DNA of 64,000 nt, taken from the NCBI GenBank assembly GCA_020636095.1, contig JACJYN010000012.1:1-64000 (forward strand), given 5' to 3'. A program made the position numbers and the translations under genes. Below, piece by piece: positions 7,621 to 15,919 of this stretch. The DNA is from Lewinellaceae bacterium (lineage in GTDB: Bacteria; Bacteroidota; Bacteroidia; Chitinophagales; Saprospiraceae). A model generated the notes under the pieces. The model was not told the origin of the DNA. It did no database searches and saw only the letters and a list, made by a program, of their open reading frames with translations. Within the stretch, counting starts at the first letter, position 1. The number at the start of each line of letters is the position of its first letter.

Positions 7621-7664
7621 CACTTTGCTTTACGAAACTGGTTCAAAGCATCTTCAAGGGGAAC
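7585..7664. repeat. 80-base direct repeat (copy 2), shared with 4219-4298
   Basis: Spans the end of the antitoxin gene and the beginning of the ParE-type toxin gene. This is probably the parental copy, since both genes are complete here. Confidence 0.85.
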
Positions 7665-7850
7665 CCGGCGCCCCTCCTCCAGGTCTTTTATACCTTTCAT
7701 GACAAGTTCCTGCTCGGCAGCATTGAGTTCGTCCCAGATATCCACTTTAGGCTGAATGAGGTTTTCGATCTGGGAGATGATGATTTCGTCCTCCATTTCC
7801 GCCAGCCGTTCGATGATTGCCAATTTTCGCGCTTCTATACTTATACTCAT
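7620..7850 (-). CDS. Antitoxin of the ParE/RelE-type pair
   Basis: 76 residues from ATG at 7850 (MSISIEARK). The protein is acidic in the middle ('LAEMEDEIIISQIENLI') and ends in 'PLEDALNQFRKAK', resembling the short addiction-module antitoxins found upstream of ParE-like toxins in Bacteroidota. The longer frame to 7967 overlaps upstream non-coding DNA and is not favoured. The stop overlaps the toxin start by one base. Its final 14 residues have been copied onto the pRiA4b-like protein at 4254. Confidence 0.72.
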   Translation of the reverse strand: MSISIEARKLAIIERLAEMEDEIIISQIENLIQPKVDIWDELNAAEQELVMKGIKDLEEGRRVPLEDALNQFRKAK

Positions 7851-7929
7851 TATGCTGAAGTCTTTGCTTGATACAGTAAATATAACGATTTTAGATTGGG
7901 CATAGGTTCTTTCATTGCCAACTTTCCAT

Positions 7930-9252
7930 TTAATCGTTGGCCAGGTAGTTTTCAACTGCTTCTTCAACCATATTCAGGTTATTAGGCACTGCCCCATATT
8001 TGCCCATCAGGTAGTCCTTCTCGAAGGAAGCGGTATTGCGTACGCCTTTGAATTCCACCAGGGAGTACAATTCGCTGGCGCCGCATTTGTCCTTTTTTAC
8101 AAAGGTAACCTGGTCGCGGCGCAGGAGGCTGGCGTCCAACAGATTGGAATCATGGGTGACGAAGATGAGTTGCGCATTCCTGGGGTTGGTATCCGGGTTG
8201 TGGAACAGCTCCACCACTTTGCGGGTAAGGCGGGGGTGCAGGCGAGCATCGAACTCGTCGATAAAGGCGGTTTTGCCCTTATCCAAGACATCGAAGATCA
8301 GGGCGCTGAAATAAAATAGCTTTTTCGTCCCTTCCGCTTCCTGGCTGCTGAGCAGAAGAGGCGCCAGGCGACCCCTTTTCCCTTCTTTGGAATATTGGTA
8401 ACGGTAAATGGCGACATCACCAGCCTTTCCTTTCGCGTTACCTGTTGGGGTTTCAGAGCCCGCAGGCATGCCTCCGTATTCCGGTTCCACCATTTCCAGC
8501 TTTTCGATGGTGGGGTCTACGCCTTTTAGGAGGCTGGTTAGCTTTTGCCGGAAGCCCTTCTCCTTCATCCTGCTGAGCGACTGATCCCGCAACAGCGGAT
8601 CGCTGAAAGCCGGAACCACTACCAGGTTCTCTCCCAAATAGCGGGCGATACTCCGGGACAACGGGCCGTTGAATGCAGCTAAAACGGTGAGGAATAAAGC
8701 GTTCTCCCGATACAGAGGCAGATTGTTTTCATCCACCCGGGCAAAGCGGCTTCCCTCTTTGAACTGGCTCTCATTGGCCTGAATGCCCATCCCTTCCCGT
8801 GTAAAAAAATAACGTTCGCGGTAGGCTTTGCCATTGGCGTTCAGCGGCTTGCCGAATAACCATTCGGAGGCAATTCGTTCTTTGCCTGCTTCAAAGCCAT
8901 ACCGAAAAATATGGCCATTGAGCAAAAATGAAACCTGGAAGAAGCTGGGCTGGCTCACAGCTTCCTCGTTCAACTGAAAAGGGGCAATCTTTTTGGAAAG
9001 TACCTGTTCATCCTTCAGGCTATCCTGAATAATGGCCAGCATGCTGTGCATGCCCCGCACCAGGTTGCTCTTGCCGCTGCCGTTGGCGCCATAAATAGCC
9101 TTGCTTTTTAGCAAAGACAACTGCCCGTCGATGCCTGCTACATTATTGTCGTCAACCCTCGGATATTTAGACCGGATCTTTGCCGCTTGCATCTGGAGGG
9201 ACTGCACCTCTTTGAACGACCAGAAGTTTCCAAGGTTGAATTCAATTAGCAT
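7930..9252 (-). CDS. AAA family ATPase (AAA_21/OLD-like, SMC-type head)
   Basis: 440 residues. N-terminal 'LIEFNLGNFWSFKE' is the usual opening of these ATPases. Walker A is YGANGSGKSN (about residues 54-63), Walker B is 'TAFIDEFDARLHP' (about 325-337), and 'LIFVTHDSNLLD' (about 354-365) carries the switch His. This family (AAA_21, RloA/AbiL-like) often partners a nuclease such as RloB or acts as an abortive-infection ATPase. No RloB-like partner is visible next to it: downstream lies the ParE-type pair (79-base gap) and upstream only non-coding DNA. It may act alone or have lost its partner. Confidence 0.75.
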   Translation of the reverse strand: MLIEFNLGNFWSFKEVQSLQMQAAKIRSKYPRVDDNNVAGIDGQLSLLKSKAIYGANGSGKSNLVRGMHSMLAIIQDSLKDEQVLSKKIAPFQLNEEAVSQPSFFQVSFLLNGHIFRYGFEAGKERIASEWLFGKPLNANGKAYRERYFFTREGMGIQANESQFKEGSRFARVDENNLPLYRENALFLTVLAAFNGPLSRSIARYLGENLVVVPAFSDPLLRDQSLSRMKEKGFRQKLTSLLKGVDPTIEKLEMVEPEYGGMPAGSETPTGNAKGKAGDVAIYRYQYSKEGKRGRLAPLLLSSQEAEGTKKLFYFSALIFDVLDKGKTAFIDEFDARLHPRLTRKVVELFHNPDTNPRNAQLIFVTHDSNLLDASLLRRDQVTFVKKDKCGASELYSLVEFKGVRNTASFEKDYLMGKYGAVPNNLNMVEEAVENYLAND

Positions 9253-9356
9253 AAAGTTAGAATTTACTATTTTTTTGCAAATTAATGAATTAATTTCTTA
9301 AATACATTTTTTTTAGCGTATTTAACGCATCTGCAAACATTTACGCGGACCAGCAA

Positions 9357-9662
9357 ATGCCCAGAAGTTTGTTACACAATAGGAGCAGCCTTTTGTCGCC
9401 ACCTTCCTACCTACCTCTGCTGCTGCTGGACACGCTCTTCATCGGCCTGGGCAAGACCCAATACCTGGCTTACCAGTCCATCCTGACCAACCTGGGGGTA
9501 TATGGCATCGCTTATTTGTTGTACCAGGGAGCGTACTGGGCGCCTTCTTTTTTCAATATCCTGGTGCTTTTTGGAGTGGGGATAGTAGTTGATAGTTTGT
9601 TGACGGTTTGGTATGGGAGGGTGGTGTTGAGGGAGAAAGGAATAGCTTCTGTCAATATGTGA
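9357..9662 (+). pseudogene. C-terminal relic of a multi-pass membrane transporter (MATE-like)
   Basis: From about 9417 the frame encodes 'LLLLDTLFIGLGKTQYLAYQ', then 'LTNLGVYGIAYLLY', then 'ILVLFGVGIVVDSLLTVWY'. These are hydrophobic segments like the last helices of MATE-type efflux proteins. The first 20 residues do not fit and no upstream part exists. It is a truncated fragment between two defence genes; the family call is tentative. Confidence 0.45.
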
Positions 9663-9687
9663 GCAGTTATATCTGTTCTTCCCAATT

Positions 9688-10824
9688 CTAATTTATTCTC
9701 AAGACTTCCCGATACCCCTTCTTCGGATAAAATTCATGCATAATGATAGCTGGATCTTTAGTCGGAAGAAGCACCCGTCCTGCTTCGATGGCAAGAGAGA
9801 GGGGCATAGCTGGTAAAATATTGACGGCACAATCTTTTCCATGGAGATACTGAATCTCGTTCAAAACCGATCTGTATTGCTTGCTGAATTCCTCGATGTG
9901 GGATGGGTGGCTCACCAGGTGTTGAGATGGAGATGAGCAGGAAATTTCATAAATGGTGTAGCCACTATCCAGAAAGGGCTGGTATTTGTCGGACTGGATC
10001 TTGTCGCTGAGAGAAATGACCAGCGCAACTTTTTCTTTTGATCCTGAAGCCAGTTTTCGGAAGTGGATTCCGATAGTTTTTGGAAGCATTTCCGGCCATT
10101 TCCAGGTAGCCAAAGAATCCTCTATCTTTCGCTGGGCCTGGTAAATTTCGGATGGCACAATATCGCCGATACACTTTCCGAAGAAGGCCAGCAGGGGCAT
10201 TGGGGCAATAGCGAAAATGGACAAATGCTCTATCGGCCATCCGCTTAGTTGGGGCAGAAAGGCAGCCTCTACTGCCTGCTTAATGGAGGCAGCCTGTCGT
10301 TCGAATTCGGGTTTTCCCAGGTTGCGGTCAAAGTCGGGGTTTCTAATGAGGATGTCAGGTTTATGAGGAAACCTTGGAAAAATAGCTTGTTTCATCAGGC
10401 TTTCTGAAATATTAACCAGGCGGGGGCCGACTTTTATTTGCAGGGAAGCCAAAGTAGTCTTGTGAATATCTCCAGTATACTTGGTGGCTAGTTCAATGCG
10501 CTCCTCCTGTTCCTTTTTCCAGCCTCTTAGCAGGCGGGCATCGTACCGGCCCGATTTCCTCAGGCTGTCAATTTCTTTATGGCACCTGCTGCAAAGGAGC
10601 AAGAGGTTGTCGTAATCAATCTGGAGTTCTTCAGAATCGGCTGTGCCTCTTGGCCCGTCTTCGCTGGCGGCGATGATGTGAGCTACTTCGCTGAAATTGC
10701 CGTCTGAAAGGGTAAGCCCGTTTCGGTAAACCACTTCATTACACCCTTTAAACTGGCATCTTCCTCCCGATCTTACCCAAAGCCTAAGCCGGACATCGGC
10801 CTTAATATTTTTTCTTCCTGACAT
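9688..10824 (-). CDS. cap5: CBASS effector Cap5: HNH endonuclease fused to SAVED domain
   Basis: 378 residues. The N-terminal HNH domain (about residues 18-90) shows CxxxxC ('CQFKGC'), 'VAHIIAASEDGPRG' and 'DNLLLLCSRCHKEID', giving the zinc-ribbon HNH layout. The remainder (about 140-378) fits the SAVED cyclic-nucleotide sensor, including 'IFAIAPMPLLAFFGKCIGD' and 'DCAVNILPAMPLSLAIEAGR'. In Cap5 proteins a cyclic oligonucleotide bound by SAVED causes oligomerisation and non-specific DNA cleavage that kills the infected cell. The gene is 50 bases downstream of Cap2 and is the last gene of a three-gene minus-strand operon. Confidence 0.88.
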   Translation of the reverse strand: MSGRKNIKADVRLRLWVRSGGRCQFKGCNEVVYRNGLTLSDGNFSEVAHIIAASEDGPRGTADSEELQIDYDNLLLLCSRCHKEIDSLRKSGRYDARLLRGWKKEQEERIELATKYTGDIHKTTLASLQIKVGPRLVNISESLMKQAIFPRFPHKPDILIRNPDFDRNLGKPEFERQAASIKQAVEAAFLPQLSGWPIEHLSIFAIAPMPLLAFFGKCIGDIVPSEIYQAQRKIEDSLATWKWPEMLPKTIGIHFRKLASGSKEKVALVISLSDKIQSDKYQPFLDSGYTIYEISCSSPSQHLVSHPSHIEEFSKQYRSVLNEIQYLHGKDCAVNILPAMPLSLAIEAGRVLLPTKDPAIIMHEFYPKKGYREVLRIN

Positions 10825-10874
10825 AGATTTGTTTTTATTCGAATAGCCAATCTATCCAGTCCTTTTGGGCATGC

Positions 10875-12704
10875 TCATTCAACTTCCTCAATTTTCCAGT
10901 TCCGAGGTTCCCTTCGTAGACACATAGGGCACTGGTTCCTACTATTACAAAGAAAATGAATGGAAAGGGGGCGCGGACTTCTTTCATGAGTTTCTTCCAG
11001 GACTTTATATGAACATACCGGGCAGTTTTTATGAGAATAAAGGTATTCTTGGCCGTTGATTTTTTCCTGGGAAAGGGTGAACCTATCAGAAGGCGAATAA
11101 CCAGCCTTTAAGAATGTCTCGCCATTTCCTTTCCAGGAAAGCAAGGGATTACCCTGGAGTTCCCCTAGCAGCAATTTAACAACGGTTCTTGTGGCCTGAA
11201 TAGCTGTTTGTTGAGCATCGAGAGTGCTGTAGGGAATAAACAGCCCGTCGCATCCACTTTGGGTTTTATGAAAAGATTGCCCCGGAGCAGCAAAAGATGC
11301 TTTATTATGTCCAATGCCAGAATCTGGGTCAGTATATAGACAAGCATAACAACCTGATGGTGTATTGCCGTTATTGGTGACCAGGGTATGCCCGCCAATT
11401 CCGTAAGGGTCCAACCAAGTGTAAACGACAGGCTTTCCGGGGCATTTCTCCAGGAAGTATCCGTTCAACAGCCTGTTCAAGTTGGGAGATCCGGTTGCAA
11501 CAACAATGGCGTCAAAAGCGGAGAACCAGCCGGGTCTATTCAGGAGATCTTCAATTTTGCAGTTAAGTGCTTCAGCTTTTACATGAGGCATCTGTCTGGA
11601 TATTAATTTTTTAAGCGCCCCGGCTTTATGTTTGGAAATCTGTTGCCAGCCCAAAACATGCCGATAAATATTTTCGGGCATCAATTTGTCGGGATCCACC
11701 AGAGTAAGGCGCCCGATCCCGGTTTGGGCCAATTGCATTGAAAGGGCGCCTCCGATGGCGCCGCATCCTACTACCAGAACAGATGAATGCCCCAGGCAGT
11801 CAAACGCTCCTCCTCTGTTGGCTAAGGACTTGTGGTCAACTGGGGATATCACGACAGGCGTCGGTTTTCCTTTAAAACCATCATCAAACAGAGGGTGCGC
11901 ATTACGGTGGGGCTGATCGAACCGGAAGCCAAGCAAGTAATGATCCCCTTCCCCAATGGGGTTCTGAATTAACAGCTGGGCTCTTGGTTTATCCGTCAAA
12001 GCGGACTTGAGTATTTCCCATTCCTTTTCGTTCAAATGGGAAAGGAGCATTTCTCTCAATTCCACAATAGACAATTCCTTTTCGTAATCAGGAGGGTACA
12101 AAGGCTTATTGTAAGGTAAGGGGATGCAGGCCCATGGCTCTTTTTTCTTAGAAGCAGGCCTGGCCCCAATATTTTTGAAAAAAGACTGGATTCCAGTTTC
12201 CTCTTCAGTAATGAAATAGCCGCGATTGGTTTTTATACCATTCAGAAGGGTGATTTGGGATAGAGGCGTGTTGATCAAAGAAAAGTACCCCTTCACCAGG
12301 TTGGGCATCAAACACCAATAGGAGGCAAACTCCTTGAGGAAATCCTGCCGGTTTTTACCTGTGGTTGAAGCTTCCAGCGTTTTTATGACCAAATCAAAGC
12401 ACTCTTTGATTACCTGCCCGGCCCTTTTCGGGTCAACAACAGATTCCTGTCTATCCAAATAGCATACCTTCCCGTCAGGCTCGATATGAGGAATGAATCC
12501 AAAACACCTACGTTCAGTTAGCCGCACCTCAGGCAAAACATAGGGGAAATGAGGGTCGAACTCCCACTCCAGGCTGAACGTTCGCCCCAGGGTGTTGACT
12601 TTTACCCGCAACCGGCATCCTTCTCCAGCTTCAAAGGAATGAAGGGCGGCCTCTTCAATTTCAGGAATGGCCGACAGGTACCCAATCAGTTTATCCGTAG
12701 ACAT
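10875..12704 (-). CDS. cap2: CBASS Cap2: E2-E1 ubiquitin-transfer-like protein (ThiF fold)
   Basis: 609 residues from ATG at 12704; a GTG four codons earlier overlaps the CD-NTase gene. The E2-like domain occupies the first ~150 residues, with 'HFPYVLPEVRL' and a candidate catalytic Cys in 'GKVCYLDRQ' (about residue 83). The E1/ThiF domain has the adenylation loop 'VVGCGAIGGALS' (about 311) and candidate catalytic Cys in 'SGCYACLYTDP' (about 454). The C-terminus holds CxxC pairs ('NCPVCS', 'QCPMC'). Cap2 conjugates the C-terminus of its CD-NTase to a target and thereby primes signalling. It lies between CD-NTase and Cap5 with 4-base and 50-base gaps. Confidence 0.88.
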   Translation of the reverse strand: MSTDKLIGYLSAIPEIEEAALHSFEAGEGCRLRVKVNTLGRTFSLEWEFDPHFPYVLPEVRLTERRCFGFIPHIEPDGKVCYLDRQESVVDPKRAGQVIKECFDLVIKTLEASTTGKNRQDFLKEFASYWCLMPNLVKGYFSLINTPLSQITLLNGIKTNRGYFITEEETGIQSFFKNIGARPASKKKEPWACIPLPYNKPLYPPDYEKELSIVELREMLLSHLNEKEWEILKSALTDKPRAQLLIQNPIGEGDHYLLGFRFDQPHRNAHPLFDDGFKGKPTPVVISPVDHKSLANRGGAFDCLGHSSVLVVGCGAIGGALSMQLAQTGIGRLTLVDPDKLMPENIYRHVLGWQQISKHKAGALKKLISRQMPHVKAEALNCKIEDLLNRPGWFSAFDAIVVATGSPNLNRLLNGYFLEKCPGKPVVYTWLDPYGIGGHTLVTNNGNTPSGCYACLYTDPDSGIGHNKASFAAPGQSFHKTQSGCDGLFIPYSTLDAQQTAIQATRTVVKLLLGELQGNPLLSWKGNGETFLKAGYSPSDRFTLSQEKINGQEYLYSHKNCPVCSYKVLEETHERSPRPLSIHFLCNSRNQCPMCLRREPRNWKIEEVE

Positions 12705-12708
12705 GGAA

Positions 12709-13746
12709 TCACGCACTTTCGGTAGAAGGGATTATTGCCGGCTCCGACGACTTTTCGGAAGTGTCTTTTTTGTCCGGAACCAAGAAATCGGGGCCCAGTA
12801 TCTTTTGCAATATCTCGGCGCCTGCATGGTCATCCGGCTCTGCTGCCGCAGCATCGGCTAAAGCCTGCTTCAGCTCGTCCATTTTCTTTTTGTAATCCTC
12901 AACATGATTGTTGCTTTGCTTCATTTTTTCCAATAAGTCGTTGTAAGGCTTTACGGGCAAACGGACGTCGAGGCCGTAGTTCTTTGTTACGATCTGGCCA
13001 ACCAATTGCTTCATCGCCTGCAGGTCGTCGATATCCTGTGGCTTACCATTCCAGTCTATTCTTAGCTGGGGCTCAAACCAATTGTAGGCCATTGCCGTCA
13101 GCGCGATCCCGGTCGGGGCCTTATTGCCATCGGCAGAGAAATTATAGTCTTTCCAGCGTTTGAAGTACCGGATCACCCGTTTGAACTGCCGCCGTTTATG
13201 CTCATTTTCGAACCTGCCATGAAGCAGCTCCTTAAGCTCTTTAGGTTCTGCCTCTTCCCACTTTTTATTTTCGGCATTGGAATTCAACCTCCCCTTTGCC
13301 AGTTTAAGCCCTTGTTCGATACCCAGGAAGTAGTACTTTCCATAAATGGCAAAATCGACATGATAATCCTCTTCACCATCCTTATGGTATTGAACCCGGG
13401 CACAAGGTGTTTTACAAATAACGGTGCGGTTGGGGTGGTTGCTCAATGCCTCCACCACCCAGCCCTTTACCACTGTGGGATTCGGATAATCCTTTATGTC
13501 CAGCAGAAATTCCAGGGCGGTATCGATATCGTAATCTCTTCCGTTGGTAGGAACGATGCCGGTGTTCATGGCATAGCTACCCTGGTCGAACTTCACACAG
13601 AGCGGCTTATCGTTATCTTTCAGCCAGGCGACGAGTTCTGTAAAGAGCAGGTCCCGCTTTTCCTGAAGCTTCCGGTTCTCATTGAGGTTGCTCAGTCGGA
13701 TATTGCCGTGGAATTTGTCAAATTGCGCTTGAAGGAAACCTCCCAT
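12709..13746 (-). CDS. CD-NTase (cGAS/DncV-like) of a type II CBASS
   Basis: 345 residues from the ATG at 13746 (MGGFLQ); the frame extends upstream to 14088, but that part is non-coding and contains a hairpin repeat. Catalytic motif: 'QGSYAMNTGI' (about residue 53) followed by 'GRDYDIDTALEF' with DxD (about 68-75), third acid in 'YHVDFAIYG' (about 127). A helical core 'FKRVIRYFKRWKD' and a long flexible, acidic C-terminus ending in Ala follow. Such tails are the sites that Cap2 conjugates. The product is probably a cyclic tri- or dinucleotide, given the SAVED effector; the exact nucleotide cannot be read. First gene of the cdn-cap2-cap5 operon. Confidence 0.88.
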   Translation of the reverse strand: MGGFLQAQFDKFHGNIRLSNLNENRKLQEKRDLLFTELVAWLKDNDKPLCVKFDQGSYAMNTGIVPTNGRDYDIDTALEFLLDIKDYPNPTVVKGWVVEALSNHPNRTVICKTPCARVQYHKDGEEDYHVDFAIYGKYYFLGIEQGLKLAKGRLNSNAENKKWEEAEPKELKELLHGRFENEHKRRQFKRVIRYFKRWKDYNFSADGNKAPTGIALTAMAYNWFEPQLRIDWNGKPQDIDDLQAMKQLVGQIVTKNYGLDVRLPVKPYNDLLEKMKQSNNHVEDYKKKMDELKQALADAAAAEPDDHAGAEILQKILGPDFLVPDKKDTSEKSSEPAIIPSTESA

Positions 13747-13970
13747 TCTTGTTTTATTTATGGTTTTGAATAGTCCAATTTCAAACAAGAACCTACTTTG
13801 AAAATATATAGTTGCAAGACCTTTGCATAATTTTTCAACAAGGTGTTGATAATTTATACTGGTTGTGCTTTTTCTGATTACACATTTTTGTTTAGAGGCA
13901 AGGGCCAATAGAGGACGAAAATCCTGGACTAAATCATGCGACCGAAACTCGCCGGGTTGGTGCAGCCTAA

Positions 13971-14132
13971 GAGCATGTTTGGAGGTAGTCATTTGGGCTG
14001 TAAATGCCCGCTTTTGGAACCTGATTTCAGCTATTTTCTCGCCCATAGCGCTGCTATGCGCTCGAAAATGAGCCTCATCAGAACCCAAAACCAGTCATTT
14101 TCGCCTCCAAAGCACCACCTCCAAACATGCTC
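13971..14132. repeat. 162-base hairpin MITE-like element with TAA target duplication
   Basis: GAGCATGTTTGGAGGT (from 13971) is the reverse complement of ACCTCCAAACATGCTC (to 14132). The interior continues pairing imperfectly around GCTATTTTC / GAAAAT and CATAGCgctGCTATG. TAA precedes and follows the element, the complement of the TTA seen around elements A-C. It lies 225 bases upstream of the CBASS operon. Apart from it, the 13747-14297 interval shows no gene. Confidence 0.8.
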
Positions 14133-14297
14133 TAATGAATTAATGGCAAAAACATCACCCATCATGAAAACAAAATGACAATTATCCGTACAACTTTGCA
14201 GGAGTAGTAGGCCAGTAAAAGCTTTGTTATTCCTGATTATTTGACTAATATTATCCCGACACGAAACCGAGACTATGACCGCTGAACAACATACTTA

Positions 14298-14618
14298 GTG
14301 AGGTTAATTCCTAAAAGAGCTGATGACAAATTTATCTTTGGTCAATTGGTGGAGTCTAACGAATATAAATTATTTATTCAAGCAGTTGCTACAGGAGCTG
14401 CTCAACCACAGGCTAATGCATCAATAATGGCCATGTTTAATGTCTATGTGCCGCCTCCAGAATTGAAGAGAAAATACAATCAAATAGTGACTCTTATTTT
14501 TGATAAAAAAGATATTCTTCTGAAAAAGAACCAACTCCTCCGCCGCACCCGCGACCTATTGCTCCCCCGCCTGATGAGCGGGCAGTTGACCGTGAAAGAA
14601 GCAGAGGCGAGCTTATGA
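14298..14618 (+). pseudogene. hsdS: C-terminal fragment of a type I restriction specificity subunit (HsdS)
   Basis: The visible 106 codons encode the end of the second target-recognition domain and the final conserved helix: 'ASIMAMFNVYVPPPELKRKY' and 'RRTRDLLLPRLMSGQLTV', the usual HsdS finish. Full-length HsdS is around 400 residues, so about three quarters are gone. The first in-frame start (GTG 14298) is not a real beginning. It is the left border of the DUF6361-PLD-helicase insertion. Confidence 0.8.
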
Positions 14619-14661
14619 AAAACAGAACATATTCCCGTGAACAACTCTCAACCGGCACCTT

Positions 14662-15915
14662 ATGGGAAGGATAGGCTGGATCGATTTTTCCGCAACCCAT
14701 CGGGAGCGTGTGAATGCGGTGCTTGATTTTCTTCAAGAAGAAGGAACCATAGACGAATTAGGTATTGGAGCCATTCGCAATGCTTTATCCGATTTTTTCT
14801 TTCCTGGCATCAGTACCATCCAAACCCGAGCCAAGTATTTTTTTATTATACCCCGGATCATTCGGGATTATCAGTGGAAATACAAAGGCATGGCTGGGCG
14901 CCCCAAACTGTCCGATTATCTCCGGGAAAAGGAAAACCGGTTGATCCGCCAACTGGCTAAACAATATCAAGGGGCTGATGAGTATGGTATTATTGGCATT
15001 ACCCTAGCCAATGCGCCGGCCGGGAAAGAGCTGGCACGGAAACCCTCCTCCATATACTGGAACGGCCTTCGGGTACATGGCATTATCCGAACGCCGTTGA
15101 CTTTGAATGAATACCTGCGAAAGCACGAAAAAGGCTATTCCTCGATTCGGGATATTTTGCAAGCTACAGGGGATAGTGCCGGCGATGACCGGGATGCCGG
15201 ACAGGTAGATGAGTTTGGTATTGACCTGCCGAATCATTCCTTCAACTGGGAGCAGGATATATCTATTGAACTCACCAAAGCTGAAGCCGAATTTTTGCGG
15301 GATAAAATGGTGGATACCAGCCCTTGGGCGGGAAAAGATGGCAACAACCTGCTGCGGCAGGTGTTGCTGGACAATCGGCGAATGGAGCTTTTTATCCAGG
15401 CTGCCAACTTCCAGGATATGGCTCGGGTATTGATCGAGAATAGCTTGCCCCAGCCCACGATTGAAAGGCTCCACCTAGCCCTGGATTTCGACCAGTTGAT
15501 GCACGGCGCTCATATCCGGTACAATTGCCTGGTCCAAAACAAGTGCGGACACGCTGAAAAACGGGAAGAATTTGAACAGCAGTGGGAACAGTGGCGGGAA
15601 GAACTGATAGCCTCCGAGATCATGCAGCGATTCAATATCGATTTCCTTTTGAATGATGTAGCGGCCCAGGCCAAACCGTTCACCAGGCTATTCATCAAAG
15701 GCTGGTTCATGGCGGTTTCAGAAGGAGCTACGAATCTCGAACGGCTCAACCAACTTGTAAAAGGGCAGGAAGTGAAAAATAAAGGGAAAAAAGCCCGCCT
15801 TCACGCTGGCACTCAGGACGCGGTTAGAGATTGGGTAGGTATCCGAAACCTGCAATACCGGTTCTTTAATGGAAAGACGATCGTTGCAGACATCAAAAAC
15901 GGATTGAATAAATGA
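14662..15915 (+). CDS. DUF6361-family protein
   Basis: 417 residues beginning MGRIGWIDFS, the characteristic N-terminus of DUF6361 proteins. Other stretches include 'LSDFFFPGISTIQTRAKYF' (about 44-62) and 'SSIYWNGLRVHGIIR' (about 127-141). No nuclease or ATPase motif is evident. The family has no assigned biochemical activity that I know. It recurs beside phospholipase D-like and helicase genes, exactly as here: 4 bases separate it from the PLD-like gene, and the PLD and helicase genes overlap. It is thus the first gene of a three-gene operon. Upstream lies the hsdS fragment. Confidence 0.75.
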   Translation: MGRIGWIDFSATHRERVNAVLDFLQEEGTIDELGIGAIRNALSDFFFPGISTIQTRAKYFFIIPRIIRDYQWKYKGMAGRPKLSDYLREKENRLIRQLAKQYQGADEYGIIGITLANAPAGKELARKPSSIYWNGLRVHGIIRTPLTLNEYLRKHEKGYSSIRDILQATGDSAGDDRDAGQVDEFGIDLPNHSFNWEQDISIELTKAEAEFLRDKMVDTSPWAGKDGNNLLRQVLLDNRRMELFIQAANFQDMARVLIENSLPQPTIERLHLALDFDQLMHGAHIRYNCLVQNKCGHAEKREEFEQQWEQWREELIASEIMQRFNIDFLLNDVAAQAKPFTRLFIKGWFMAVSEGATNLERLNQLVKGQEVKNKGKKARLHAGTQDAVRDWVGIRNLQYRFFNGKTIVADIKNGLNK

Positions 15916-15919
15916 AGTT

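Noticed and set aside
13747..14088. N-terminal extension of the CD-NTase frame
   Set aside because: It translates a hairpin repeat and gives no family-like sequence; ATG at 13746 fits the normal protein length.
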